Part shown: positions 25,117 to 34,750 of the stretch, in pieces
Layout: the number at the start of each line of letters is the position of its first letter
Numbering within the stretch: the first letter of the stretch is position 1
Assembly (NCBI RefSeq): GCF_000498575.2
Contig: NZ_AWSQ01000005.1
Span: 1 to 64,000, forward strand
DNA: 64,000 bases
From: Pseudomonas taeanensis MS-3
GTDB lineage: Bacteria; Pseudomonadota; Gammaproteobacteria; Pseudomonadales; Pseudomonadaceae
Direction of reading: 5' to 3'
Position numbers and translations under genes: made by a program
Notes under the pieces: generated by a model
What the model was told of the DNA's origin: nothing
Databases searched by the model: none
The model's input: only the letters and a program-made list of their open reading frames with translations

Positions 25117-27216
25117 TCAGCCGGAGAAATTGAGCATGCGCTTGGGCTTTTTCTTGGCCTGTTCGAGCCGATTCAACAGCGCCTCATCCGTTAAACTCCC
25201 CGCCTTATCGCTATCTGCCGCGCCCGGCAATACCGGTGGCTTGATGCCGATGCCCGAGCCCTTGCCCGGCGAACCACCGGCGTTGATCTTGGCCAGCGGG
25301 CCGCTGAGGGTGATGCCGCCGGGATCGAGTTTGATGAAGCTGCCGCCGGCCTTGAGGGTCAGCTCGGTGCCGGCCTCGATGACCATCTTCTGTCCGGCCT
25401 TGAGGTGGATTTCCTTGCCAGCCTTGGTCAGCTGGGCGCTGCCGAGTTTGATGTGCTGGTTCTGCCCAACCGTGAGGTGGTCGTCGGGTTTGACTTCGAC
25501 CTTGCGGTCGGCGAGCACGCTGAGGTGCTCCTCGGCTTGTAGCTCGGTGTAGCTGTTGGCTTCCACTGTGTCGTGGCGTTCGTTGCCGACGCGGATCTTC
25601 TGGTCGTACTCGATGTTTTCGTCCCAGTCGCGCTGGGCGTGCAGGTAGATCTGTTCCTGGCCGGCGCGGTCTTCGATGCGCAGCTCGTTATAGCCGCCAC
25701 CGCCCGGACTACTCAGGGTCTTGAAGACGGTGCGGGTCTTGTTCGCCGGCAGGTCGTATGGGACGACGTGCTCCTTGTGGTACAGACAGTCGGTCACCAG
25801 CGGTTGGTCGGGGTCGCCTTCGAGAAAAGTGATCAGCACTTCCATGCCGATGCGCGGAATGGCGATGCCGCCGTAGCGGTCGCCGGCCCAGCTGCTGGAG
25901 ACGCGTAGCCAGCAGCTGGTCTTGTCGTCGGCCTGGCCGTGACGGTCCCAGTGAAACTGCACCTTGATGCGGCCGTACTCGTCGCAGTGGATCTCCTCGC
26001 CTGCAGGGCCGGTGACCACGGCAGTCTGGCTGCCCAGCACCTTTGGTTTGGGGTGGGCCAGGGGAGGGCGGAAAGGTACGTCCCAGGGTGTCGCCTTGAA
26101 ACGATTGCGATAGCCCTGGGTGAAGCCCCTGTCGTCTGTTTTCCCCTCACTCCAACCCTCTCCCCGTAGGGGCGAGGGAGTGCTAGTGATGGATTCTTCC
26201 AGTACCTGTGGCTGTTTGCCCTCGTGCTGGATTTCGGTGAGCAGCCACAGGTCGTTCCACTCACTACGCGGGTGGTCGGAGATTTCCAGCAGATGGCCGC
26301 TGACCAGCTTGGGCTGGTCGCTGCGGCCCTCGGCCAGGCGGTAGTCGCTGCGGTGGCGTTGCAGGTGGCGTTGGCTCAGGTGTCTGCCACGGCTGCGATC
26401 CAGAAAACGGCCGGGGTAGTCGTAGTCTTCCAGGTCCGGCAGGGGCGCAGCCTCGGGATTGCGCTCAGCGCTTTCGCCCTTGAGGGCATAGCCGGCCTCC
26501 ATCAGCAGACGCGGTTGCTCGAAGTCGTAGTCGCGGCGCGTGGTGCGACTGGTGCGGGTTTCCAAGCGTACGCTGAGGCGCTTGATCACCGGCTCATCGG
26601 CGGTCATGCCGTTGTCCTGCAGATAAGCAGTGGGCTGGCCCAGCTTGCCAAAGGCGGTCTGGTCGTCGCCGAAGGTCAGTACATGGCCCTGACGGCTGTG
26701 CTGAAAGTGGTAATGAATACCTTCTTCCTCACACAGGCGCTGGATGAAGTGCAGGTCGCTCTCGTCGTACTGCACGCAATACTCGCGCTCGGGATAGACG
26801 CTGGGGCCGAGCTGGAACTGGTAGGCACCGGCGAGGATGCCGTGCTCTTCGAGCACCTGCGCGATGATCTGCGGCACCGTCAACTGCTGGAAAATGCGCT
26901 GGTTAGTGCGATGCGTCAGGTAACTGAGCTGCGGCACTATGGACAGTCGGTAGCGGGTCAGGCGCTTGCCGGATTCGCCTTGAGCGACTTGATAGATCAA
27001 CCCGTGAATACCTAGCCCATCGGGCGTATAGGCGAGAAAAGCCGGCTGATGCAGCAGGCTTTGTAAATCCAGATCCGACAACTCGCTGATCAGCTCCACC
27101 TCGAAGCGATAGGGCTGGCTGATCGCCTCGCGGCCGTTGAACTCGAGCACTTGCAGGTCGTGTTCGATACCTTCGATGCTCAGGCTGAAATGGGTTTCAT
27201 TGGCCGCGTTGAACAT
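25117..27216 (-). CDS. vgrG: VgrG spike protein (TssI), copy B
   Basis: A 699-residue VgrG with a gp27-like base (about 1-370), a gp5 OB-fold (about 410-500; GRIKVQFHWDRHG, CWLRVSSSWAGDRYG, PRIGMEVLITFLEGDPDQP) and a needle of repeats (about 530-620; HDTVEANSYTEL). The C-terminal tail ends KKPKRMLNFSG. The protein forms the trimeric tip of the injected tube. Compared with copies A and C it has about a dozen extra residues (STPSPLRGEGWSEGK) near 340, encoded by an inserted palindromic repeat. It lies 38 bases after the stk gene and directly upstream of effector B. Confidence 0.95.
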   Translation of the reverse strand: MFNAANETHFSLSIEGIEHDLQVLEFNGREAISQPYRFEVELISELSDLDLQSLLHQPAFLAYTPDGLGIHGLIYQVAQGESGKRLTRYRLSIVPQLSYLTHRTNQRIFQQLTVPQIIAQVLEEHGILAGAYQFQLGPSVYPEREYCVQYDESDLHFIQRLCEEEGIHYHFQHSRQGHVLTFGDDQTAFGKLGQPTAYLQDNGMTADEPVIKRLSVRLETRTSRTTRRDYDFEQPRLLMEAGYALKGESAERNPEAAPLPDLEDYDYPGRFLDRSRGRHLSQRHLQRHRSDYRLAEGRSDQPKLVSGHLLEISDHPRSEWNDLWLLTEIQHEGKQPQVLEESITSTPSPLRGEGWSEGKTDDRGFTQGYRNRFKATPWDVPFRPPLAHPKPKVLGSQTAVVTGPAGEEIHCDEYGRIKVQFHWDRHGQADDKTSCWLRVSSSWAGDRYGGIAIPRIGMEVLITFLEGDPDQPLVTDCLYHKEHVVPYDLPANKTRTVFKTLSSPGGGGYNELRIEDRAGQEQIYLHAQRDWDENIEYDQKIRVGNERHDTVEANSYTELQAEEHLSVLADRKVEVKPDDHLTVGQNQHIKLGSAQLTKAGKEIHLKAGQKMVIEAGTELTLKAGGSFIKLDPGGITLSGPLAKINAGGSPGKGSGIGIKPPVLPGAADSDKAGSLTDEALLNRLEQAKKKPKRMLNFSG
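26148..26182. repeat. intragenic palindromic repeat inserted in frame in vgrG copy B
   Basis: CACTCC, CCCTC and CCCC on the left match GGGG, GAGGG and GGAGTG on the right around a GTA centre, with small mismatches. It encodes the PSPLRGEGWSEG peptide. The other two vgrG copies lack it at the same place (VTDDVAPADGF and VTSHTAQSDGF). SPLRGEG-type repeats are known dispersed palindromic elements that can insert in coding regions. Confidence 0.75.
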
Positions 27217-27254
27217 GTTCGTTTCCTTGTGAATGAATCATCCATGGGTGCGAC

Positions 27255-28268
27255 TTAGTGCGTACCACGTAACCAGCGTGTCCAGCGCCCCAGCGGTGGT
27301 GCGCGAAAGGCGTGCAGCAGCTCGGCGCAGCTGATAGTGCGCTGCGCTTGCTCAAACGCCAGGGCGGTGCGTAGGGCTGGCCAGCAGTGCACGGGTAGCT
27401 GTTCGGGCCGCTGTAACTGTTTGTCCAACTCCATGCTCTTGGCCTGTTTGGCGCTAAGCCGACGGAACGGGTGACGGCCGCTGGCCAGCTCATAGAGCAC
27501 GCACGCCAAGGCATAGACATCGGCAGCGGGACTGAGCGGCGCGCCGTCGAGTAATTCCAGAGCAGCGTAGCGTGGTGTCCAGGCGGTGAAACGATTGCGG
27601 CACAGCCGTGGCAAACCAGGTAGCAAGCCCTCTACCGGCTGGCCGAGACCATAATCGAACAACCGCAGACCGTCGTCGGCAAGCATCACATTGCTGGGTT
27701 TCAAGTCGCCATGCAGCACGCCCAGTTGGTGCGAGTAGGTGAGGGCTTCGAGCAGGGCGATGGCAATTTCGCTGAGTTCATCCCAGGGCAAACCCTCCGG
27801 CCGCTCGCACAGCAGCTGGTCGAGGGTCGGACCCTTGAGCAGTTCCAGGATCAGGAACGCGCGCTGGCTCGGCACATCGACCTCGAAGCCGAACAGACGC
27901 ACCACATTGGGGTGGTTGAGTCGCGCGGTGAGGGCGAACTCGCTGTACAGCAACGAATTGGCATCCGGGTACTCGGCGAAGTCATCGCTGAGCGTTTTCA
28001 GCGCCACATAGGGCTCCGGGTCGCCGAACTGTTCGCGCAACAGATCACGCGCGCGGTACACCGCCCCCATGCCTCCGACGCCGAGTAAGCGTTCGATTTT
28101 ATAGCGCCCTCCGAGTACGTCCGGCAGCTCGCCGAGGCGGGCAGGTGCGCTGCTGCGCGGTTGCTCGTTTTTCTCCGCCTGGGTCGCGGTGGCGGCCAGG
28201 GCAAAGTAGGTCAGGTCACAGGCTTCGCCGTTCAGCACCTGCTCCGATTCCAGTAGTTGCTCAGTCAT
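27255..28268 (-). CDS. stk1: T6SS serine/threonine protein kinase (Stk/PpkA type)
   Basis: A 337-residue Hanks-type kinase. The Gly loop is LGVGGMGAVYRA, the ATP Lys is in VALKTL, and the catalytic loop is HGDLKPSN, with Gly in place of the usual Arg of HRD. DFG is DYG. There is no clear transmembrane anchor or sensor domain; the chain ends just after the kinase fold. In HSI-II-type loci Stk1 and Stp1 oppose each other on T6SS proteins such as Fha. The start overlaps the stp stop by 4 bases (ATGA). It is the last core gene before the cargo modules. Confidence 0.92.
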   Translation of the reverse strand: MTEQLLESEQVLNGEACDLTYFALAATATQAEKNEQPRSSAPARLGELPDVLGGRYKIERLLGVGGMGAVYRARDLLREQFGDPEPYVALKTLSDDFAEYPDANSLLYSEFALTARLNHPNVVRLFGFEVDVPSQRAFLILELLKGPTLDQLLCERPEGLPWDELSEIAIALLEALTYSHQLGVLHGDLKPSNVMLADDGLRLFDYGLGQPVEGLLPGLPRLCRNRFTAWTPRYAALELLDGAPLSPAADVYALACVLYELASGRHPFRRLSAKQAKSMELDKQLQRPEQLPVHCWPALRTALAFEQAQRTISCAELLHAFRAPPLGRWTRWLRGTH

Positions 28269-28996
28269 CGGCGAATCACCACGGCGCTGAGGTTGTCCCG
28301 TGCCGGACCATCCAGCGCTTGCTCGAACAAGCGCTGTAGCGCGAAGTGCGCAGACGGCAGATTAAGCGCAGCGCCCAGCGCATCGCTGGACAGGCCTTGG
28401 TAGAGTCCGTCGCTGCACAGCAGGAAGGCATCGCCGGGGAGCACGTCCAGTTCGAGGATGTCCAATTGCAACTCCTCGCTGGCGCCGATGGCGCGGGTCA
28501 AGGCGTGCGCCGACGGATGCCGGGCGGCCTGTTCCGGGCTGTACTGCTGTTCATCGATCAATTGCTGGCGTAACGAGTGATCGCGGCTGAGTTGGTACAG
28601 CCGGCTGCCGCGCCACAGGTAACAGCGACTGTCGCCGGCCCATACACAGGCGGCGCGATCGCCGTCTACCAACAGAGCGACCACGGTGCTGCCGATCAGC
28701 GTATCCGGGCGTTCGGCGGTCACCGTCAACTCCTGGCCCAGGCGTCGGTTAAGCCCGTGCAGGCGCTTGCGTAACTCGACCAGGCGCTGCTGCAAGTTAC
28801 CCTCACTGGGTTCGGCCAGGTACTCGACGATCAGGCGGCTGGCCAAGGCGCCGTTCTGGTGCCCGCCCATGCCGTCGGCAACCACCCACAGGCCCTGTTC
28901 GGGCAGGGCCAGAAAGGCATCCTCGTTGCGCGCGCGCACCTTGCCGGTATCGGTACGCGCGGCGCTACGCCACAGGCTGCTGGCGATTTCCTGCAT
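28265..28996 (-). CDS. stp1: T6SS PP2C-family protein phosphatase
   Basis: A 243-residue phosphatase. PP2C motifs appear in order: TGKVRARNEDAF, ADGMGGHQNG, CVWAGDSRCY, LLCSDGL and DNLSAVVIR. The metal-binding Asp residues are all present. It should reverse Stk phosphorylation. The start shares one base with the tssM stop (TGATG), showing tight coupling. Its length matches the family. Confidence 0.95.
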   Translation of the reverse strand: MQEIASSLWRSAARTDTGKVRARNEDAFLALPEQGLWVVADGMGGHQNGALASRLIVEYLAEPSEGNLQQRLVELRKRLHGLNRRLGQELTVTAERPDTLIGSTVVALLVDGDRAACVWAGDSRCYLWRGSRLYQLSRDHSLRQQLIDEQQYSPEQAARHPSAHALTRAIGASEELQLDILELDVLPGDAFLLCSDGLYQGLSSDALGAALNLPSAHFALQRLFEQALDGPARDNLSAVVIRR

Positions 28997-31900
28997 CAGA
29001 GCGTCGCCGGCAGTTTGAAGCTGCGCAGCAGGCCGATGTCGAAGGGGTTCGGCGAGCGCTGGCTGTGCAGCAGGTAGTTGGCGCGCAGGCCGCCGAGGTC
29101 GGCCTTGAGCATCAGTACGTCGCGGCCACTGTGGTAATCGACGCTCATCAGGTCGAGCAGGCGGAACAGCGACCAGGGGCCGGTATTCTTCTCGATGCCG
29201 ACACGGCGCCCACCCAACTCTTCGACCACCAGACTGGTGCGGCCTTCGTCGGCCTCGGCCGGCCAGCGGAAGGCGGTTTGCACGATGGGGCCATGACGGT
29301 ATTCGAGCTGCTGGTTACCGAAGCGGAACTCCGCGCGACCCAGGCTGGAATCCAGCGAGTAAGGCTCGAGCTTGAATAGCACCTGCGGCTCGTTGGGGTT
29401 CTCGGCGAAAAAGCTGCGGCGGATGGTCTGCGCGTGGCTCATCTGCAGCAGGAGCTCGCGCGACAGCGGTAGGCCGTGGCCATCGACATTGCGCAGGCGA
29501 TACTGGCCGGCGCTGCCACTGACGAAGGGCTTGAGGTAGCTGTCGAAGAAACGCTGGGCGATGCCCTGGCCCTTGAAGAACTCGCGGAAGTCGGCAATCG
29601 CCACGTCGCTTTCGCTGTGGGCACTGAAGGGGTAGCGCTGTTTCAGCGAACCGTCATAAGCGGCGTACAGCTCACTCTTGTAGCGCTGATTGAGGTACTG
29701 GTAGGCGTCGCCCAACACCAGCATCCAGCTGTCTTCGGCGAGCAGGGCGAGCCAGTTGCCAATCGGCTGTGGCAGACGCCCCGCGCTGCTGCGGACCTGG
29801 TTGATCGCATCACGCTTGCCGCGCATGCGCGCCTTGGCCAGCTCGAACGCGGCCTGTTCCGGGGCGCTGGCGTGGGCCAGCGCGGCCAGTTGCCGTTGTA
29901 GGGCATCCAGGGCCTGCAGGGTGTTTGCCAGTTCAGCAGCGGCGCCGCCGTTTTCGTCGAGCAACTGGTGCAGCGGGGCGAAGCGTCGCTCGAGTGTCTT
30001 GCGCGCGGTGTCCGGCAGGCTCTTGACCAGTGCCGCCTGGGTCTGTTGTGCGGCAGCGGCGGCCAGTTTGGCGGCCTTACCCAGCTTGCCTTTGGCGCCC
30101 TTGAGGCCCTCTGCGGCGTCGCCGACACCATCGGCAGCTTCGGCTAAACCAGTGAAGCGAGTGTTGTCGCGCACTTCCACCAACAGTTGCAGTAGTGGCG
30201 AGTTGGCGGCGGTCAAGCCGGCCAGCTGCAGGGCGCCTTGATTGGCACTGCCGATCGGCTCCAACGTCAGTTGCGCCAGGGCTTCGCCCCAGTAATTGGC
30301 GTAGTCACGGAAGTACAGCTGCTCCATTTCCACCAGCAGACGACTGAGGTCGTTGCTGCTGAGATTTTCGCCTTCGCCGAGCACCCAGTTGTCGCGCAGG
30401 ATGTCACGCACCAGGTCTGGACCCTGAGCGACGAACAGCTTCTTGTAGCCGATCTGGGTGTAGAAGCCCGGAATGGCGTAGTCACTGCCGGCGAACAGGC
30501 TGGCCTGTGGCCCGAGTTTCTGGCTCAAACGGTAATCCGGCAGGCTGCGGGCCTGCTCGCGAAGCATGCGATAGACCACGTTGGCCAGCGATTCGCTGCG
30601 CAACACCTGACGCGCCTGGGCCACTAGCGGAGCATTCAGCGAGTAGGCGTTGAATGGCTCGGCCAGCAGGCGTTCGAAGTGGCTGTTGAGACCGCGTTGC
30701 GCGGCGCCGTTGCCGGCGTAACGCAGCGACCAGTCGGCGGCCAGCCAGTCTTTCAGGAAGGCCGCGTCGCGCCGCTCTTCCAGGTTGAGCATCAGATAAG
30801 CGCGCAGGCTGTTGAGCAGGCGTTCGCGGTCGTTCAGGTTGGCGCGCACTTGCGCTTCCAGCTGGCGCGCGACGCGTGGCAGCAACAGGTTTTCCAGCTC
30901 GCCACGGTAGGCGCGCTGCAAGGTCGGATCGACCTGCTCCCCCTGATACAGGCCACCGCGTTGCAGGTAGGCGGCTTCGTCTACCGGAGGGAACACCTGG
31001 GTCGCGGCAAAGCTGCTGTTCAGCGCCTTGAGGGTCTGCAAGGCATCGTCCTGCGGGTTGATCGTGTCGTGCTGCTGGGTCAGGCGTTGGGCAATTTCAC
31101 GCAGCTGCTCCAGGCGGCCGTGGTTGGCCGAAAAACCGCTGGCCCAGAGCACGCCGAATAGCGCCAGGCAGGCGAAGGCGCAGGCATACATGGCGCGCTG
31201 GCCCCAGTCGATGCGGCGCACTTCGCGCTGGTCGAGGCCTGCCAGGTCGGCCTCGGGGAAAATCACCCGACTGAGTAGCTGGTTGATAAAGCGTGCGCGG
31301 CCGCTGCGAAAGGTCGGCAGGGCGCTACTGGCCAGGCCGAGATTGCGGCCGATGCCCGTGGTGCTGGGGTCAAGCTGGTCGTTGAGCTGCGGCGCGCTGG
31401 TCAGGTAGAAACCCCGCAGCTGGCTGGCGCGCTGGTAGCGGTTACCTGTGAAGGCCAGCTCGACGAACAGGCACAGGCGCTCGCCGATCTGTCCAAGTTG
31501 ATGCGGGAAGTCGAGAATGCGACCGCGACGCTGGGTATCGCGCTCCTGGTGCATGCGCAGGATTACCTGGCTGTTGAGGCGGCGCAGCAGCTCCTCGAAC
31601 TCCTCACGGACCACTTGCACATCGGTGCTGTCTTGCTGTTTGCGGAAGCTGGCGCCGAGCACCTGGTCACTTTCCTCGCGTGACAGTTGGTCGAAGAACT
31701 CCTCGAAGCCGAGTACCTTGTCGGCCTTGCTCAGGGTCAGGTAGACCGGCACATTGGCGCCCAGGCGCTGATGAATCTCCTGCAGGCGCTGACGGGTCTG
31801 ACGGGCCAGGTTCTCCAGTTCGACTTCGCTGCCGCCTTGCAGCTGTTCGATCGGGATATTCACCAACACGCCGTTCAGCGGCCGTGCACGGCGCTTGCGC

Positions 31901-32535
31901 AGCAGGCCGAGCAAGGTGTCCCAGGCGCGCCCGTCGATTTGCGGGTCCGGTTGGGTCAGGTAACGCCCGGCGGTATCGATCAGCACCGCATGGTCGGCGA
32001 AATACCAGTCGGCGTAGCGGGTGCCGGATACGTCTTTGGTCAGGCGCTGGTTCTCGCCGCGATTAAGCGGGAAGTCCAGGCCGGAGAAGTCCAGCAGGCT
32101 GGTCTTGCCGCTGCCCTGCGGGCCGAGCAGCAGGTACCAGGGCAGCTCGTTGCGCCATTTCTCGCTGCGCCCACGGTACAAGCTGGAGCGTTTGAGAGTG
32201 CGCAGGGCCTGTTTGAAACGGTGGCGCAGTTCGACCTGTTCCTCGTTGACCAGACCTTCGCGACGTTGCCGCTCTTGAGCGTCGGCATCGTCTTCCTCAG
32301 CCTTCTTGCGCGCAGTGGCTTTCCAGCTGGCGAAGACCATGGCCAGGCCCCAGATCAGGAACAGCGCACTGATGCTCAGCAGGCGGCTGGTGGCCGACTC
32401 CCAGAATTTGTAGTCGCTGACCGCCAGCAGTGGGCCGACGAACCACACCAGCAGGACCAGCAGCAGTACCAGTAGCAGGCTCCAGACCCAGGTCTTGCGC
32501 AGGAATGCGGCTAATTTGCCGAAAAAAAGCTTCAT
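28996..32535 (-). CDS. tssM: T6SS inner-membrane protein TssM (IcmF)
   Basis: A 1179-residue component of the TssJLM trans-envelope complex. Two N-terminal membrane helices (about 12-32 and 45-68) are followed by a cytosolic ATP/GTPase-like domain with Walker A GPQGSGKT (138-145) and VLIDTAGRY. A third membrane helix lies near residue 450 (MYACAFACLALFGVLWASG). A large periplasmic part includes the IcmF and DUF1215-like regions. The C-terminal beta domain should contact TssJ. The intact Walker motif suggests energy coupling. Start codon overlaps the tssL stop (ATGA). Confidence 0.96.
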   Translation of the reverse strand: MKLFFGKLAAFLRKTWVWSLLLVLLLVLLVWFVGPLLAVSDYKFWESATSRLLSISALFLIWGLAMVFASWKATARKKAEEDDADAQERQRREGLVNEEQVELRHRFKQALRTLKRSSLYRGRSEKWRNELPWYLLLGPQGSGKTSLLDFSGLDFPLNRGENQRLTKDVSGTRYADWYFADHAVLIDTAGRYLTQPDPQIDGRAWDTLLGLLRKRRARPLNGVLVNIPIEQLQGGSEVELENLARQTRQRLQEIHQRLGANVPVYLTLSKADKVLGFEEFFDQLSREESDQVLGASFRKQQDSTDVQVVREEFEELLRRLNSQVILRMHQERDTQRRGRILDFPHQLGQIGERLCLFVELAFTGNRYQRASQLRGFYLTSAPQLNDQLDPSTTGIGRNLGLASSALPTFRSGRARFINQLLSRVIFPEADLAGLDQREVRRIDWGQRAMYACAFACLALFGVLWASGFSANHGRLEQLREIAQRLTQQHDTINPQDDALQTLKALNSSFAATQVFPPVDEAAYLQRGGLYQGEQVDPTLQRAYRGELENLLLPRVARQLEAQVRANLNDRERLLNSLRAYLMLNLEERRDAAFLKDWLAADWSLRYAGNGAAQRGLNSHFERLLAEPFNAYSLNAPLVAQARQVLRSESLANVVYRMLREQARSLPDYRLSQKLGPQASLFAGSDYAIPGFYTQIGYKKLFVAQGPDLVRDILRDNWVLGEGENLSSNDLSRLLVEMEQLYFRDYANYWGEALAQLTLEPIGSANQGALQLAGLTAANSPLLQLLVEVRDNTRFTGLAEAADGVGDAAEGLKGAKGKLGKAAKLAAAAAQQTQAALVKSLPDTARKTLERRFAPLHQLLDENGGAAAELANTLQALDALQRQLAALAHASAPEQAAFELAKARMRGKRDAINQVRSSAGRLPQPIGNWLALLAEDSWMLVLGDAYQYLNQRYKSELYAAYDGSLKQRYPFSAHSESDVAIADFREFFKGQGIAQRFFDSYLKPFVSGSAGQYRLRNVDGHGLPLSRELLLQMSHAQTIRRSFFAENPNEPQVLFKLEPYSLDSSLGRAEFRFGNQQLEYRHGPIVQTAFRWPAEADEGRTSLVVEELGGRRVGIEKNTGPWSLFRLLDLMSVDYHSGRDVLMLKADLGGLRANYLLHSQRSPNPFDIGLLRSFKLPATL

Positions 32536-33413
32536 TTCAAATCATCCATGATTACACCCGCGGACGGGTCGAGTTGCTCATACGGTTGCAGTACGGTTTC
32601 GCGTTGTTCGCCGAGTACCCAGGCGAAGCCGCTGTACATCACCCCCAGACAGACCAGGGTGAATAGCGCCACCAGCCACCAGGGCACGATGCGCACCAGG
32701 CGCCGACGGGTGTCCTTCAGACCCTGCCAGTGCGGCGAGATTTCCCGCGGCACGTCGCCACGCATCTGGCGGATCTGCCGGTACAGGCTGTCGCGCACCG
32801 CTTCCAGTTCGAGCATGCCGCGTGGCAGTACGCGGTACTTGCCCTCGAAACCAAGCGATAGACACAGGTACATCAGCTCGAGCATCGGCAGGTGCTTGAC
32901 CGGGTTGCGCGACAAACGCTCGAGCAACTGAAAGAACTTCTCGCCACCGAAGGTTTCATTGTGGAAGCTCGACAGCAGGCTCATCTGCGACCACTCGCTT
33001 TCGTTACCCCAGGGGGTGGTCACCACGGCTTCGTCGACCACGGTGCAGAGTACGTAGCGTGCGGCCATCACCTGGCTGCTTTCGGCACCGTCGTGCAGGG
33101 CGCGGTGTTCGAACAGCTTGATCGCGCTGGACAGGCGCTGATTCAGCGCGTGCATATCCTCACTGTCAAAACTGTGCTTGAGCCGCACCACTTCCGAGAG
33201 CAGGGCAGAGGCCGCCGCCACCAACGGGTTGAGGCTGATGTTGAAGCTTTCCGCCGGGCGCAGGCGCGCGGCATAGATCATCCGCTCTTCCAGCTGCTCG
33301 AATTTCGGCGGCGCGGCGAAGTCGGTCAGTGGGCTGTGTGCCGGGGCATCGCCCTGGCGGTTGAGGATGACGGTTTTGTCGTCCTGGCCGTATTCCATGT
33401 CCTTGGTAGTCAT
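32532..33413 (-). CDS. tssL: T6SS inner-membrane protein TssL (DotU), short form
   Basis: A 293-residue protein. A cytoplasmic helical DotU domain contains YVLCTVVDEAVVTTPWG and MYLCLSLGFEGKYRVLPRG. It ends with one membrane helix (about 243-265) and a short periplasmic tail. It lacks the C-terminal OmpA peptidoglycan-binding domain of extended TssL forms. The FHNETFGGEKFF motif is typical. It couples TssM to the baseplate. It starts 2 bases after the tssK stop. Confidence 0.95.
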   Translation of the reverse strand: MTTKDMEYGQDDKTVILNRQGDAPAHSPLTDFAAPPKFEQLEERMIYAARLRPAESFNISLNPLVAAASALLSEVVRLKHSFDSEDMHALNQRLSSAIKLFEHRALHDGAESSQVMAARYVLCTVVDEAVVTTPWGNESEWSQMSLLSSFHNETFGGEKFFQLLERLSRNPVKHLPMLELMYLCLSLGFEGKYRVLPRGMLELEAVRDSLYRQIRQMRGDVPREISPHWQGLKDTRRRLVRIVPWWLVALFTLVCLGVMYSGFAWVLGEQRETVLQPYEQLDPSAGVIMDDLK

Positions 33414-33415
33414 CG

Positions 33416-34747
33416 TCAGTTCCTGATCGCCCAGAATTTCAGCTCAAGCCCGGTAAACTCGCCGGACACGTGGAAGGCGAAGCCGCCGGAGCTTTCCAGC
33501 TGCGCCAGTTCCTCGGAGCTGAGCTCCAAAGCGAAGTAGGTCTTGCCGGAGTGAAAGGGGATCTGCCGTGGCGCCACCGGCAGCGGCCTGACCTTGATCC
33601 CCGGCAGATGCAGGTTGACCAGTTGGCGGATGCGCTCCACAGGCCCCACCTTGAGGTGCGCCGGCAGGCGGTTGCGCAGCTCTTCGGAGTCGCACTGGGC
33701 ACTGGCGGCCAGGACGAAGGAGGAGCTGCCGAGGAGCTTGTGGTCGTGCAGCGGCGACACCTGGATACCGTACTGGCGTTGTTGCAGCAGCAACTCGATG
33801 GCGTGCTGTTCCAGCACCATCGACAGCACCTGGCGGATCGCGTCCATCAACTTGCGAAAGCTGCTGCCCTGGTCGCTATGCAGGTAGCGGCTCTCCAGGC
33901 GCGAGCGCTTGGTTTCGCTGGAGAAAGTCGCCAGTTCGCCGTGCAGGCCCAGCAGCTCGCGATAGATCTGTTCCGGGTGCACCTGCTCGATACCCAGGTA
34001 GTGGCGCAGTACCGGCTCGAAACGGTTAATCAGTTGCAGCATCATGAAGTCGCCGACCTCGGCGCCGCCGACCTTGCCGGTGGCGCGAATGCGCTCGGCG
34101 AGAATGTCGCCGCGGTGGGCAAGCATGCTGATCACTTCCTTGAGGCACGACAGCAGGTAACCGGAAGCCTGGAAGTTGACGTAGGTGGGAATGAATTCAG
34201 GGTCGATGCTGATCACCCCGTCCGGGGTTGTATCCAGCACCTCGCACAGCTGCAACTTGACGTAGGCCTGGTCGCTCTGTTGCTCGCCGAGCAGCAAGCG
34301 GAAGTCCGCGTGACCGCAGCTGACCTGGCTGGAGGCGCTGTCACCGGCATTGGAGTCGGCGATTTCCTCGTCGAAGGCGGTGTAACGCGCCAGTACGTCT
34401 TGCTGGTCCGGTCGGCGGCTCTCGATATGGTTGCCGGTGACCAGCGGCAGCGCCAGGTACACCGGGGTGTTGCCGGTGTTCGGCGGTACATCCAGAGCCA
34501 AGGGCTCACGCTCGGCACCGATGTCGAACAGGCTGCCATCGGGCAGCACGCCGCTGGCCTTGCTTACCACCAGCTTGCCCATGTTGAGGAACTGGCGGTC
34601 GATCTCCAGCTCGAAAAAACCCCAGGCATAGCTATCGAGCTTCTGCGTACGGGTCTTCAGTTGATAGTCGTAGTAACGGTCGTTCTGCTGGAAGTGCTGT
34701 GGGCGCAGCAGCATGCCTTCTTGCCAGACCACTTTATGCTGGGTCAT
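33416..34747 (-). CDS. tssK: T6SS baseplate protein TssK
   Basis: A 443-residue protein starting MTQHKVVWQEGMLLRPQHFQQ, the family hallmark. The N-terminal shell domain, helical middle and C-terminal head follow normal TssK length. TssK trimers dock the baseplate on the TssJLM complex. The gene is 3 bases after the tssJ stop. A 565-codon frame on the opposite strand across this gene and tssJ is a shadow. Confidence 0.96.
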   Translation of the reverse strand: MTQHKVVWQEGMLLRPQHFQQNDRYYDYQLKTRTQKLDSYAWGFFELEIDRQFLNMGKLVVSKASGVLPDGSLFDIGAEREPLALDVPPNTGNTPVYLALPLVTGNHIESRRPDQQDVLARYTAFDEEIADSNAGDSASSQVSCGHADFRLLLGEQQSDQAYVKLQLCEVLDTTPDGVISIDPEFIPTYVNFQASGYLLSCLKEVISMLAHRGDILAERIRATGKVGGAEVGDFMMLQLINRFEPVLRHYLGIEQVHPEQIYRELLGLHGELATFSSETKRSRLESRYLHSDQGSSFRKLMDAIRQVLSMVLEQHAIELLLQQRQYGIQVSPLHDHKLLGSSSFVLAASAQCDSEELRNRLPAHLKVGPVERIRQLVNLHLPGIKVRPLPVAPRQIPFHSGKTYFALELSSEELAQLESSGGFAFHVSGEFTGLELKFWAIRN

Positions 34748-34750
34748 GGC

